From Cardinalis cardinalis (lineage: Eukaryota; Chordata; Aves; Passeriformes; Cardinalidae), in NCBI GenBank assembly GCA_014549065.1, contig JACDOX010000023.1, positions 1,677,980 to 1,741,979 of the forward strand: a stretch of DNA of 64,000 nt, given 5' to 3'. The translations under genes and the position numbers were made by a program. This document shows, piece by piece, positions 51,701 through 63,545 of the stretch (position 1 is its first letter; every line of letters begins with the position of its first letter). The notes below the pieces were generated by a model. The model worked only from the letters and a program-made list of their open reading frames with translations. It ran no database searches and was not told where the DNA came from.

Positions 51701-53412
51701 CCAAAAAAAACCCCAACCCCTCCTGTTCCCCCTCAAAAAAGAGGAAGCAGAGCTAAAACAATCTCTATTCAAAATTCTGTTCCACAACAAGTCTCAGTGG
51801 AGCCTTTGGGACTATGGTCCCCATATTTCAGTCAGTTATGTGCTTCATGAAAAATTTAGAACTGAAGATTCATGGAGTTCTTGAGTGTTTTTAGCACACT
51901 GGCTTTTGTTCTTGTGTTTGTGCTTTTGCCCAGCACCTCAGCAGTTGGATCATCCCTTTGGGACTTGAAAAACCTGTTTTTTTTCCTCCCTTTGTCCAAC
52001 AGAATTCTGGCTTAAAAATCTCTCTCCAAAAGATTCTGGAGGGTGCCTTGGGGAAATCTGGGATCAGAGGAGCCTCTGAATATTTCTGTGAAAACTGTTC
52101 CATTTTGAATAAAATAATTAAATACTTGCTAAGCTGTTGGCCTTGAGGTTAGAGAACTTGCCTGGAAGCGGAGAAATGAATATTTTGGACTGCTCTGATT
52201 CATNGTTCAGTATTTTATATTAAACCAAGCAGGGAAAAGACCTCTAGCATTTTCCTTCCAAGTAAGCCTTATTTTAAAGTCCTATTTCTTTGCTTGTTTT
52301 TTTATGTGCCANCCAAACTTAGGTGAGGGGTATGAATGCAGTATAACTCTAGGGAAACCTGGAATTTTGTGCTTAGAATTTCCTGTTGCCTGGCTTTGGT
52401 GCCTCCCTAAACTCTGTGTCAGACTTTGCAAAAGTTATTCTTTTGTGCTCTGGCATCTAATTAGGGTCTGGTGAANTGGGATATTTGGAAGTTCCTTCTG
52501 TGCATTTAATTTCTAATTATTTTCTTATTCTTTATCAAATTCCTATTCAGTGAAAAATAGATCCTCCTGCTAATTGTAGCAAGACATGGAAAACATTTTG
52601 CTGTAACTCTGTATATCTATGGATTGGAATTGGTGTGATATCTTCTGCAGGACTCTNAGCTGCATTTAATTCTTGCCCCTATCAATGTTTGTCAGTCACA
52701 GTTTGAAGAGATTCAAATTCAGTATGTAGAAAATACATTTGCATTTTTCCCTAGCATTTCCTGATTACTGAAATAACCTCCATACTATCATCTTCAAGAA
52801 TTTTTCCAGAGGCAAAGAATTTGGGTAGACCTCTAGTAAAACTGCAATTGAGTTTTTCTTCTTTTTTTTCCCTAAAGGCAGGGAACCATTTATACTCTCA
52901 ATAGGTTCACAGTTAAAAAGCACTGAAGGTTGTTTTAATTTTTTTTTCTCCCCAAAGGTCTATAAGATGATGGGTTAATCTTTGATATAAAAAAAGAAAT
53001 AGATTATATTGCAGTGGATGAAACTGCTAATATTAACACTGTTGTTTTAGATGCAGGTGTCATAACATGCAAAATCATTCAGCACTAGATATCCTCAGTA
53101 TCCAAAAGATATTCTGGCTGCAACCTTTTACAAGTCTCTTCCTTCAAAAATTATTAGTGTGGACAGGCAGAAGGACCATAGGTGTTTGCAAAATGTTAAA
53201 TTTGTACCCATCTTACTCTGAAATGTCTCTGTAGTGTTATTTTAAACTTACTGCAAAAACCAAAGAGGATATGAGTATGAATTTACATGTTGCTTCATTT
53301 AGCACCTCATGGGAATCTAATACTGAAGAACATTAGTTACCTAGGCTGAAAATAATAATTTAATATTTTTATTCATTATTACCTAGTTTATAGAGCTGCT
53401 TCCAGGTTGAGA

Positions 53413-53437
53413 TATTGCATTTAATTACAATGCAATA
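53413..53437. promoter_or_regulatory. 9-bp inverted repeat around a TAATTA core
   Basis: TATTGCATT (53413-53421) and AATGCAATA (53429-53437) are exact reverse complements and enclose TAATTAC. The arms resemble C/EBP or octamer-type half sites and the loop holds a homeodomain TAATTA. The surrounding 53.33-53.46 kb is rich in TAAT words. This may be a composite transcription-factor site; occupancy is unknown. Confidence 0.25.
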
Positions 53438-54575
53438 AGAAATTACCTGTCATACAATAATTTTAATTGTCTTTCTCTGAAGCTGGTCTTCCTTGCAGCT
53501 GCATAAAGCCAAACAGTTTGGGCACATTGGGTACCTGTAAAGTTTCTGCTTGCCAAGGGTTTTGGTTCCCCCTCAAAGAAGGGCAATAAATTTCTTGGGT
53601 GAAAACAGTAATTATTATATCATCAGTGTGGTTCCCATGAGGGGCACTTCTAGAATGCCACACAGCTGAAAAATAAAGAACTTTGACTGAGAATGAAAGT
53701 GATGACTCACAACATATTCTGTCCTGTTGCCTGTGTTACCCTGCTTACAAAACATTTTTCAAAATTTCCAAAAGTAAACTAAATATTTAAGTGGTGTTCA
53801 TACTGTGAAAACCAGAGCCCAATTACTTCCCTACTTGAGAGCAGGGAAAGAGAGAAAAATCCAAAGGAGCAAGTCTAAGGGCTCTAATATTCAAACCCTN
53901 TTTTTATTTTCCTGTTTCTTCAGTGATTCTTCCAGTCACCACTAACTTGTGTTTTGCAGAGCTGTGGTCTTAGAACTGTGCATTGCCAGCCCTTAAAGGC
54001 TGATTTCCAGGCAAAGGGCTGGTCTGCATTTCACCTGGGAAAGAATATAATAAAAGCTAGGATTTTAAAACTCCTCTGGCTCAGTAAACTTTGTGACTCT
54101 GCTCTGAGCTGCTGATTACATGAGAAATTTACAACAAAGAAAAAAGGAGTAGTGGATGAGGAGGATGGGTGCAAGACCCAAAGAGGGTTATTCTGCATGT
54201 AGTTCCTAACTAGCTAAAGCCAGCTGTATCTTCATCTATGTTATTGAACATTATAAAATTATCCTTTCTAAATGGGAAAAGTTCACTGTGGACAAAACCC
54301 AAGGAAAACACAGTCTCAGGTTAACAGATCTTTAAAGTTCTAGCTGCTGCGGATGAAGTGGCGTGGCAGGTTTGGAAGTGCAAGTTCAATGCATTGAACT
54401 AAACAGTCAGAGAACAAGCACTGTCCAAAACCAGAAAAAAAGCCGAGGCATGTGACAAGAATATTCAACCACATCACTTTTTTTCACATCATGTGTAAGT
54501 GAACACTGAATCTTGGCACAAACACAGCCAGCTGAGGGGAAAGGCTTTCATAGCTCTGTTCTAACCACCAATTTG

Positions 54576-54605
54576 TTTCTTTCTTTTTTTTTTTTCTTTT
54601 TTTTT
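54576..54605 (+). repeat. T-rich low-complexity run
   Basis: Thirty bases of T with three C interruptions, followed by GGTAAG. It is simple sequence. Confidence 0.9.
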
Positions 54606-56339
54606 GGTAAGTTTGGGACACTTCTGTCTGCAAGCTGACCCATTCCTTAAGCATATATACATGTCACTTGAGGATTTAAGAGTCAGAGACTTTAAGAGAC
54701 TGTCCAGATCTCTCTTTTACAGTCCAAGAGACAACTCTGAGAGGCTGAAATACTACTGGGATTTGAAACTGTGTGCAAAAAGTTTCTATTTCTTCAGCTA
54801 GTTAAAGTGCTTTGTTTCTATAATTTCATATGCATTAAAAATAAATGTGTAGCAAGTAATATTTTAAACTAACTTTCTGTTATACTCTTGGCATCATCTC
54901 CAAAACAGTCGTATGTCTTAATGACATTCCATTTATTTAACTGCTTTTCTCATTAAAAACACTACCCTGGTGGTACTGATTGCTCCAAGTTTGACTCTAG
55001 ACTATACAGATCTGCATGAAGAGATGAAAACCTGGGGCAGAGCAGCAACCCTAGAGAAGGGAACTGCCCTGTTATGAGTTTAATGGGTTGAGGAAAAACA
55101 TGCATAGCCTGATGCACTTATTATCCAGGAAGTTACTCATCACTGTTAGTGATTCTGACTGAAAATACCAAAATAATCCAAGAAATTGGGTCTTTCAACC
55201 AACAGTGCTATTAAAATNGTCATGAATGATTCTGCAAATTGAAGCATTTTAAAAATGAAATTAAATTAAAACCAAAAACCGATGAAGTACTTTTCATTTA
55301 ATTTTGTTTGATTTATTGGGGAAGTAGATTTTATCAGTGTTCTGAATGGGTTTGTTACAACACAGTACAGATTTATACATCTTGAGATCCTAAGTCCTTG
55401 GGGTTTTTTCTCTTCACAAAGCTGGCTTGACCAAGGCTTTGTACTCTGAGGGCAGGCCCTTGAGCTAAGAAAGAGTGGAAAAAAAGGTGTTATAGGGTTT
55501 TCTTATGCTCCCAGTATGAGANAGTCATTCATGTTTTAAGCTCTCCATTGGTTAAAACTTTGGTTTTGCCCTTGCAATGAAGATCTTGGGAACCAACAAA
55601 AGTCAGTACCCTGGATTCTAAAAAGCCTTTCAAGGGACTGTTCCCTGCCTGTGCCAAAGGGCAGTGGGAATGTGAAGGCCCTGTGGCACTCAGGAGCTCT
55701 GAAAGCCTGCAGTGACAGCATGGACGAAGAGCTCCAAGCTGCACAGCTCTCTGAAGGAGGGCCCCTAGCAGTGATTTTGGAGCAGAAAACAGACCCAGCC
55801 ATAGTAGCCCAAGGATGGCTGCCAGCTGGAAGGGCCCCTCCAGGATGTGCATGCAAGGTTAATATCTGTGAAAAGTCCCACAGCTCCAATCAGGACATGC
55901 TGGCACTGAGGCTCAGTGGAAGAAGAGNTGCAGTCAGGCCCCTAGAGCAGTCTGAGAATGCCAAAATGTCACCTCCACTCTGTGACTCTCTGCTGCATTT
56001 TGCAGGATGCACATCCCAAGCATGGTATGGTACTCTCAGCAGAGTGTTTCCATCACTCACAAATGTGNGTCCTGTTTCTTGTGTTTGAGCCTCAGGAGGA
56101 TCTGCTGTGCTGCATAAGACGAGCTGTTAGGTGATACAAAGTCATGACTTCATGTACGCCCTGTNAAATCAATTAATGCTAATACAAGGAAATGAAAGGA
56201 GTTGCTCAAGAAAATACAGGCTATTGCCTCATTTTCTGACTGTTCTGTTGATGGATCACTCCGTGCCAAGATCAGAGTTACAATATGGTTCAGCAGGTTG
56301 TCATTTGGTCTCAGTGACCTGCAGACCAGGAAGACATGA

Positions 56340-56560
56340 GTAACACACTGAGATTGGAGCTGTTTAATAATACAAACACTCCAGTGATGTACCAGGTGCT
56401 GCCTGAAGGCTTCAGCTTTCAGATGAGACCCTCAGCTCTTTATCTGAGCTCTTGCATTTTGGAGATAAATGATCACACTGTGCTTTTGGGAAGAGCACAG
56501 GGACAACCCCAGGTTTCCAGCTAACATTCACTTTCTTAACACATCATATAACATGCAGGG
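56340..56560 (+). repeat. Ancient tetrapod repeat relic (L2/CR1-type 3' sequence)
   Basis: The order GTGATGTACCAGGTGCTGCC, CTTTCAGATGAGACC, then ATAAATGATCACACTGTGCT, TTTGGGAAGAGCA and ACAACCCCAGGT follows an old interspersed repeat I know from amniote genomes. In that repeat a TTTCAGATGAGAC phrase is followed by a CATTAAAGATCCCATGGCACTTTT-type phrase. The copy is very diverged, so the family name is uncertain. Such old copies survive mainly by chance or by exaptation as regulatory DNA. Confidence 0.4.
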
Positions 56561-59029
56561 CTGTTACTGACTGAAGCTTGGCTGTTAATGTTTGCCTACA
56601 TGGTCACTGTACTCACCAGCACCTAATTCATCTGAACGTGGTCTTTAGGATTTTGAGAGAGATATTAAATAAAACTAAATTACATTTTTCCATTTTGTCT
56701 CACATATGAATCTCTATAAACATAAACCAATCCTGTGCGTGCAGTTTGAGCACAAACTCCTTTGCTCTAAATGAGAGTTTTTCACATCCTTAGAAGCAGT
56801 ATCATTTCTGCTTTGAATGTTAATAATAACATATTCAAGGGGACTGAAAGTTTTATAAAAAATCAGCAGCTCCAGTCCCAGGTGCACTTCTCTTGCAGCA
56901 CTTTCCTGAAGGAGTTGTGTCTGTGTGTAGAGCAAAGGCCATGTTAGCAGCACAGCTTCCCATGCCAGCATTTCCACTTCTATTTGTTATCACCAGATGC
57001 AAAAGTTATTTGTGCAAGCAGCAATTAACTGGCAGTGGTTTAATTTTTCTAAGGCCTGTGAGCTGTTCTCTGCAGAATTCAATCTCACATTGGAACTTAA
57101 GTATTTTAAGAGTTTGGAGAAATAAAATACCGTGACATTAAGTTAAGTATGAGCTCAGGGAACCAGGGGTCCCTGTTCAAGTCACTTTTCTCTGCTGACT
57201 GATTATGGATTTGTAAAAAATAAGATTTAGTTTTTATATATTATGAGCATTATCCTTGCAATAGCTCACAGAATCTTTGAATGCAAAGGCAAATGAAGAA
57301 GTTCCTGTACTGAGTTCATAATTTGCTGGGAAAATTAATATACATTATTAAGGCCACCAAATGTCTGTGCAAAACTGCAGTGATGTACAGCAAGGAATAA
57401 GAGGTTTGAGAATTTGAGAAAAGAAGAATTGTATTCCATTTACCTAACCACTTGTCACAGAGAGGAATTCATTTTGTTTTGCTGTGTTCCCTAACCCAGC
57501 CTTTTATTCTCCTTAAGAAAAGTGTAAGTAATGTAAAGCACACCTATAATGTACAGAATAGACATTAACTACAAATCTAATTAACACAAAATTTTGTGTA
57601 AAGATGGAATTTAACTTTTTTTAATGTTGTATACATTTTTTCCTATTAGAAATAACACTCCCCCAAAACCCCAATGAAGTTAGGTACACTCAGCATTCAG
57701 ACAGAACATCAGACTAGCTCAGTTTTCAGTGTGAAAATATATTGGTATGAGACTGTCACTGCTCACTCACTACTTGCTTAAAAAATTTGTGTCAGAGTTA
57801 GTCAGAAAATAATGACAACTATCCATGCAGTTTGTCTCAGGTTATTTTTGTGAGTCACATGATATTTTGGAATCTAAAAAAATATAAACAAGAACAAAAA
57901 CTTGTAGCAAATTTATTGATATTCCTGGAAAACAGGATATATGTATATGCTATAAAATAAAAAAAAAATCAATATGTTATTGGATAGAATGTTGTAATTC
58001 TGTGTAAAAATAGGTAGAAAACCCGAGAAGTTACTTAGAAATGTTGCAAACTTTTCAGCATAATGACTTATTTTGTGAGAAATGTTCAAAGTAACAAAAT
58101 TCTTTAAGAGATCAGAAAAGAACAAAGAGATTCTGTAGAAACAATGGACCAAATATATCTCAAGGATAACCCCACTGAGATCAGTGGAATTGCACTAGGG
58201 ATNTACTTGGCCCAGTGACTCCAGAAATGATGTTAATGAGAAACCTTAACACTGTTGCTAGAGAAATCTCTATTTAAACCATGCTGTGGCAGTTCATGTG
58301 AAAAAGTAAATGGGACCTTCACACGAACTGCACAGCATGTGAGTGTGAATCAACAGGCTATAATAAATTGGTTTGGTTTCCTTCTCCCAGACTTAAGCAA
58401 ATGTATTATATTGTAGAATTTGAGAAGTTATAGTGAAGGTTATGTATTATTCCATTATATTCCAAACAGCCTGATTGGATACAAAAAGGGCCTTATGTTG
58501 AAAAATATATCATAATTCCTACAAAAAAGAGAAACTNTATCTCAGATTTAATGAGTGCTAAATCCCTATTAAAAAAATTCCCTTTTGTCTAAAACTTGAT
58601 CTGGTAGATATCAGTAAGCTCTGGATGAAGAAATGTTTTCTAAGATAAAAGCCTCATATTTTTCAAAGGAAAGTAAACCTGAATGGATTTCTAACAAAGT
58701 TTTATTTTCTCATAGAAAGCAGCAATGATTTAAAAAGTGCAGAGGAATGTAGCATCTGACATCCTATGACATGATAAATCCTGAAAATACTTGAACCCAC
58801 AGAACTTGACCTAGCAGAGAAAGGAGTGACCCTTTCAACTTAAACTGCTGATCGTAAAAAAAAGTAAGACAAGATCAAGATTATTTTTTAATTTAGGGTA
58901 AAGTACTCACAAATAACAGAAGCTGAAAATGCCTGGATTGCTCTGGCCTGCCTCAGACTGAATGCAGCTCTTACATAAAGCTGCTCACCAGCAGATTTGC
59001 AGGCATTCCACATTTGTTGTTCCTAGGGA
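56561..59029. other. AT-rich non-coding DNA
   Basis: No gene is recognised. Sequence to about 56.65 kb may continue the ancient repeat. The rest is AT-rich with interrupted frames. Confidence 0.55.
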
Positions 59030-59120
59030 TAAGTGGGGAAACNGAAATACAGAAAGGTAAGGTGGGCAGCATCCCTGAGATGAGGAGTAATAATGGAGTC
59101 AGGATTCCACCACAGCCACT
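59030..59120 (+). repeat. Ancient MIR/L3-like repeat relic
   Basis: The sequence GATAAGTGGGGAAAC, then ATACAGAAAGGTAAGGTG, then GTCAGGATTCCACC follows the order of the old mammalian/amniote phrase about a fraction-like GGGGAAACTGAGGCACAGAAAGGTTAAGTGACTTGCC segment, in short diverged form. The match is short and the identification tentative. Confidence 0.3.
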
Positions 59121-61008
59121 GATGTGAGAGGCAGAATCCAGGAACAATATCCCTGCACCAGATCACCTGTATGAAATATGGCTGATCCCTCAAGCTCTTT
59201 TNTGTTTGAGGATGCTGGCTTCAGTCCCCACCAAAGAGCAAGAGCTTGTTTCCTAATCTAGTGGCTGCTTGCAGTGAAGTGTTCAAACTTTTCAAAAATA
59301 AAGCAAAACAAACCAACCCAAAACCCTCAGCAGTCTGTGGGTATGTGAGAGAGATTATAAATGTGATGCCTGTGTGCTGGACTGAGCTCTCTGCACTGGG
59401 TTTGGTGACCCTGGACGTCACTTCCAGTTCTCTAGCCCTACAAACTGGGATTTCATTCCAGAGGTCACTGGAANAGGAATGCAGCATTTCACAGATTTTA
59501 TCTAGCACATGCAAAATGATCGTGTCCTGACATTTCAGCTGTTGAAAAGAGCCAGTATTTACTACTTCACATGAAAAAGAGCAGAAGGCTAAAATGCGTA
59601 ACAGAGTAAAGCCATGATATGAGACAGATGAACTCATTTAGATAAAATAAAACAAGACTCAACCTTCATCTGAACTTCAAATTGAAGCAGTTAAAGCTGC
59701 CATGGAAGGAAGATTAAAAGTTAGTAAATTTATTTGTCTTCCAGTTCTCCTTTTTACTTGAGACTGCTATTGAAGGTCTGGCTAAGATTTAGGAGAGAGC
59801 AGTTCCTGCTGCTGCTTCAGCTTTCTGAGCCATAAGGAGCCAGGTAGCCAGCCTCTCCTGCCTCCTTTTCCAGCCACATCCTGGTGTTCCTGCTCCCTCT
59901 CCTTGCTGTCTGATGGTACTTTAAACACAAACTTTAGAACAAGCACTACTTTTTATTATGTGATTACACAGTGCCCGAGGTTCCCTCTTCCAGCTTTTGT
60001 GTCCAGTGTGTTTGCAGCACAAATGATGATCTTGTTGAAAATATTATCTCTGTGCTCCCCAATGTCACCTAGAAGACTACATATTTTTGACAGATATATT
60101 CTTCATTTTCTATCTCTCAGGTTTAGCATTCTGACTATAACTCATGTGAATTTAAAAAATAGTAGGAAAATAGACAAGAGAAATATTGGACACAGTTTTG
60201 CTTGCACGATATATGCCCTATGGTATTACATGTCTTCATTCAAAAATTAGAAGCAAGCAAAGGCATTAACTATATTTTAATCCATACTTTATGGTATGCA
60301 ATTATCATTCTGCTGTGTGCCTTTTCCCTCTATACTGTTGTAATAATGATCTGGATTTTTTTGCATGAATCCTTTGGGTTAGAAATGTCCTACAAAATAC
60401 AATGGAAAATATTTTTATAGAAGAAAATGGTATAAAACTCAGCATGGTGCCACTCATAATTTATTCTAAGATTATTTCAGAAATNTTAATTTCCCTATCT
60501 GGACTTCATAAATAGCTCAAACACCCTCAAACACGCCCAACTGAGCATAAAAATAACTAATGTTTGATGGAAACTATCTTTTGGGTCCTTTAACTGCTGT
60601 TTCTAAAAAGGCCATTTTCNTCCTGTTTTGGGTTGCCAAGCATGGCACAGGAAGGAGTCAGCAAATACCTCAATGACTCCTACAAGTTTGTGAAACAGTC
60701 TTTAACCAAAACCAATAATCCTTGCTATAGCTCAGGAAATTTGGTAAATGAGGTTTAGAACGTTTGTCAGTGGATTTCTCCAAAGGATGAAAATGTTGGT
60801 TCAAGCTTCTTGGCCTTAAGGATGGGGCCTAAGGTGTTGGGGCTTAAGGATGTCTTTGTCTTTCCTTTCCACTGCCAGACCCCCATTTTGTCTTCCACCT
60901 TCAAGGCACTTAAAGAAATCCTCACTTTTATTCATTCTCATCTTATTCAACAGGTAATAATCTGGTCAACAGGCACAATAAACTTGTGAGGGATTCCAGT
61001 CACACAGA
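59121..61008. other. Non-coding stretch
   Basis: No gene is recognised. A 138-codon minus-strand ORF and an overlapping plus-strand ORF near 59.25-59.64 kb match no known protein. An imperfect threefold repeat of GGCCTTAAGGATGG-like units lies at 60812-60852. Confidence 0.55.
60812..60852 (+). repeat. Imperfect short tandem repeat
   Basis: Three units of 12-15 bp, related to GGCCTTAAGGATGG, GGCCTAAGGTGTTGG and GGCTTAAGGATG, follow one another. It is probably slippage. Confidence 0.7.
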
Positions 61009-61105
61009 GCCATGGAATCATTATGGTTGGAAGAGGCCTCTAATATTGAGTCCAACCACTAACCATATATAACTTGGTCCATAGGGAAATCAGCCTGGAT
61101 ACCAC
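61009..61105 (-). mobile_element. CR1 LINE 3'-terminal fragment, minus strand
   Basis: On the plus strand CCATGGAATCATTATGGTTGG, then GAGGCCTCTAATATTGAGTCC and AACCACTAACC correspond to the reverse complement of the last 60-100 bp of CR1, including a degenerate terminal repeat. Only the tail survives, as a strongly 5'-truncated copy. The right-hand limit is approximate. Confidence 0.75.
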
Positions 61106-62534
61106 TATAAAAAATTCAGTATTTGGGGCATTGTTTAAACCAGACAGATAAGGCACAGAAGAGCCATTCTACTTAGAATTTTGGATGAGGAAAAAGATGA
61201 TCTAATATCATACATTACATGCTCACATGATATAAATATACCAGACAGTTGCATTTTTCAGAGTAGTACAAGGGGAAAAATCCCAAACAAAACCAGCAAG
61301 AAATATCTGTGCAGGCCAACTGGAACAAATAGTTAAAAAACTAATGTTAAAGAGGAGAAAAAGAAGAAATTGTGAAAGAAAAAAAAATTNATATCTGATT
61401 TGAAGATCTTCCATAACTAACACGTGCAATGTGACACAGCACTGTCTCTACTTGCTTGTGAAGTATTTATAGATTTTGATAGGTTTTTTTTTGCAGCTGT
61501 GTTTAACAATTTTTGAATGTTACCACAATCCAAACACAAGTAGCTATTACAGTAACAAAACATTTTGAATCACTCTCTAATTTTCTTCCAGCCTGNGTAA
61601 TAGTAACTGTGTTAATCATTTAAATAGTTTGCTGTATTTCCATCCNTTATACAGCAGTATTTAGAAGTGCTCCCATCACTCTGGCAAGGTACATTGCTGA
61701 GTTTATGTCATGCCAGTCATTATATGGTCAAATACTAATTTGAAAACCCAGCAAAAATGAATATTAAGTGATATATAGATCAGTCACAATCATTCATGGA
61801 AAGGCAGGAAATATGTTACTGCAACAGAATATAGTTTTCCCTAACATTTAGGAAGAGAAGCATATAAATCGCTTTCANGGCATCTAAGACATTACAAAAC
61901 TGTCTCAGCTGTAACAGCAGGCTGCAGGGCAANATTTACTGATAATTCCAATTGTTGTTTTTATGGGTATTCAACTTTGGTATTTTCATTTCCTTAAAAC
62001 CACTCCCCCAAAAGATTTAAATTACAAATTTGTGTTCTTATACAATAATTTCACCTTACCACTATTATTAGGATGTCAGATCTCATTCTTGGTCAGTTCT
62101 TCAGTTTATAGGTAGTTATGGGCCAATTAGTCCTTACCTGTTACAAGCATTTTCCCTATTCAGTTGAAAGGTACATTGAAATAAATTAAGTTTCTGTAGT
62201 GACATTAGGGAGAATATTTTCTTTTCCATTTCTGCTACAATCCATGCCTATTTTTCATTTGTTTTGAATTTGTCAGTGAGGCACTCAGTAATGTTCTGAA
62301 ACTTCATGTGCAAAAAATAAAGGTTCCAACCTCAGCAGACCTGGCAGAAGATTACAATGACCTCTAAAATTAGAGGGTAGTATCCTCAAGAAGAAAAAAA
62401 TAAAGCTGATAAAGGAGAAGAGAAAGCAGGACCCCCAACCCAAACCAGAAGGCAACTTAATCTATTCTATCAATTCTGCAAAGAAATTGAATGAAGAAGA
62501 AATTAAAAAAAAATTTTCCTCACTTATTGCAAAG
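61106..62534. other. AT-rich non-coding DNA
   Basis: No gene or repeat family is recognised. It is A/T-rich, with isolated N positions. It lies between two minus-strand CR1 fragments, but I see no CR1 sequence in it that would join them. Confidence 0.55.
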
Positions 62535-62970
62535 TGGATGAGTTTGGACAGCACCTCTGGAGATTATCTGGTCCAACTTCCTGCTNAAAGAAGAGTCAAT
62601 GGGAATAGGTTGCTTAAGATTGTGTCCAGTTGAATTTTGAACATCTCTGGGGATATCTCCAGAATCTCACCTGGCAACTTTGTCCAGTGCTGGATCACGC
62701 TTGCAGTAAAACTGTCTTTTACTTAAATGCTTTTAATAGAATTTCCTGTGTTTCAGTTTGTGCCTTTCACCTCTTTTCCTTTCAATGGATAGCACTGAGA
62801 AGAGCTTGTTTCCTCTACACCCTCCCTTTGCACACATTGATGGGATTCCCACCAGGAGCCTCCTCTTGTCCAGGCTCAGCAGTCCCACCTCTCTCAGCCT
62901 NCCTTTGCATGTCAGATGCATCAGTTCCTTAATCATCTTACTTTCTCCTTACTGGACTATCTATGAAGAT
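62535..62970 (-). mobile_element. CR1 LINE fragment, minus strand
   Basis: The plus strand reads, in order, ACCTCTGGAGATTATCTGG, TCCAACTTCCTGCT, AGGTTGCTTAAGATTGTGTCC, TTTTGAACATCTCTGGGGATA, CCAGTGCTGGATCACGCTTG, AGTAAAACTGTCTTTT, TTCCTGTGTTTCAGTTTGTGCC, GATAGCACTGAGAAGAGC, CTACACCCTCCCTTTGCAC, TTGTCCAGGCTCAGCAGTCCC, CTCTCTCAGCC and AGTTCCTTAATCATCTTACT. This is the reverse complement of about 430 bp of the CR1 3' region, from the end of the polymerase ORF into the 3' untranslated region. The extreme 3' terminal repeat is not seen at 62535, so that end may be eroded. Frames are closed; the copy is dead. Confidence 0.92.
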
Positions 62971-63299
62971 TTTTTACTCCAATGCACATTGTTCAGGCAT
63001 ATTTATTATACTTATATTATACTTATATCGCACATTTTAAAATGTACCACATACCNGCTTCAGGAGGAATTCTGTAGGGAATTCTAGAGTTAGATGGGCC
63101 TACACNACATTAATTCAGTTCATGTAGTGTGTCTAATACTATTTTTAACCTATTTTGTGAGGGAGGGGTATGATCTATTATCCATCCAGTCTACATATTT
63201 GTTTCCTCTTCACTCTGTGGCTTGAGGCCCCATTTTAATATTTATAATCAAACCCTGATCTGAAAAAACAAATGCTTTTTTCATTGGATTTTTCAGTGT
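62971..63299. other. Short AT-rich non-coding stretch
   Basis: It contains a small duplication of TTATACTTATA near 63007-63030. Nothing else is recognised. Confidence 0.55.
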
Positions 63300-63545
63300 A
63301 ACTTCACACAAGTGTAAGTAGCTGTGCCACAAATGTTCACAGCACCCCTGTGAGGCAAGGTATCTCTACTCCCATTTCACAGACAGCCTCTGGCCTGGAT
63401 TTTTAAAGAACTCTGCATTATTTGCACTTTAAATGTCTCCACTGACTTTGGTTGTAGCTGCCAGTGCTCAGCACATTTGAAAATCCAGGCTTCTAGGGCT
63501 AGACTGGCTTGTCCAACACAATCAGCTTAATCATAAAGCACAATG
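63300..63545. repeat. Ancient amniote repeat relic with internal palindrome
   Basis: CACAGCACCCCTGTGAGGCA, then CTCCCATTTCACAGA resembles the old MIR/L3-type phrase of a decimal-tail repeat. It is followed by a palindrome: GCCTGGATTTTTAAA (63393-63407) and TTTGAAAATCCAGGC (63476-63490) are reverse complements with one mismatch. Between them CCACTGACTTTGG and CAGTGCTCAGCAC recall the palindromic repeat with TGACTTCAATGGGA-type centre seen in reptile and bird genomes. The family name is uncertain. Confidence 0.4.

Larger units (their letters stand above)
48020..56339. other. Long AT-rich non-coding stretch
   Basis: No gene is recognised. It contains a 16-bp duplication (48734-48770), a T-rich run (54576-54605), and an inverted repeat with a homeodomain core (53413-53437). 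GC-richer DNA at about 55.55-56.05 kb holds a 145-codon plus-strand ORF and overlapping minus-strand ORFs; none resembles a known family and I do not call them genes. Confidence 0.6.

Noticed and set aside
55536..56088. Overlapping ORFs of 107-145 codons on both strands
   Set aside because: Open frames in several phases on both strands indicate composition rather than coding. No domain, splice pattern or similarity is seen.
59221..59637. 138-codon minus-strand ORF with opposing ORF
   Set aside because: Unrecognised and overlapped by an open frame on the other strand. No splice or start context supports it.
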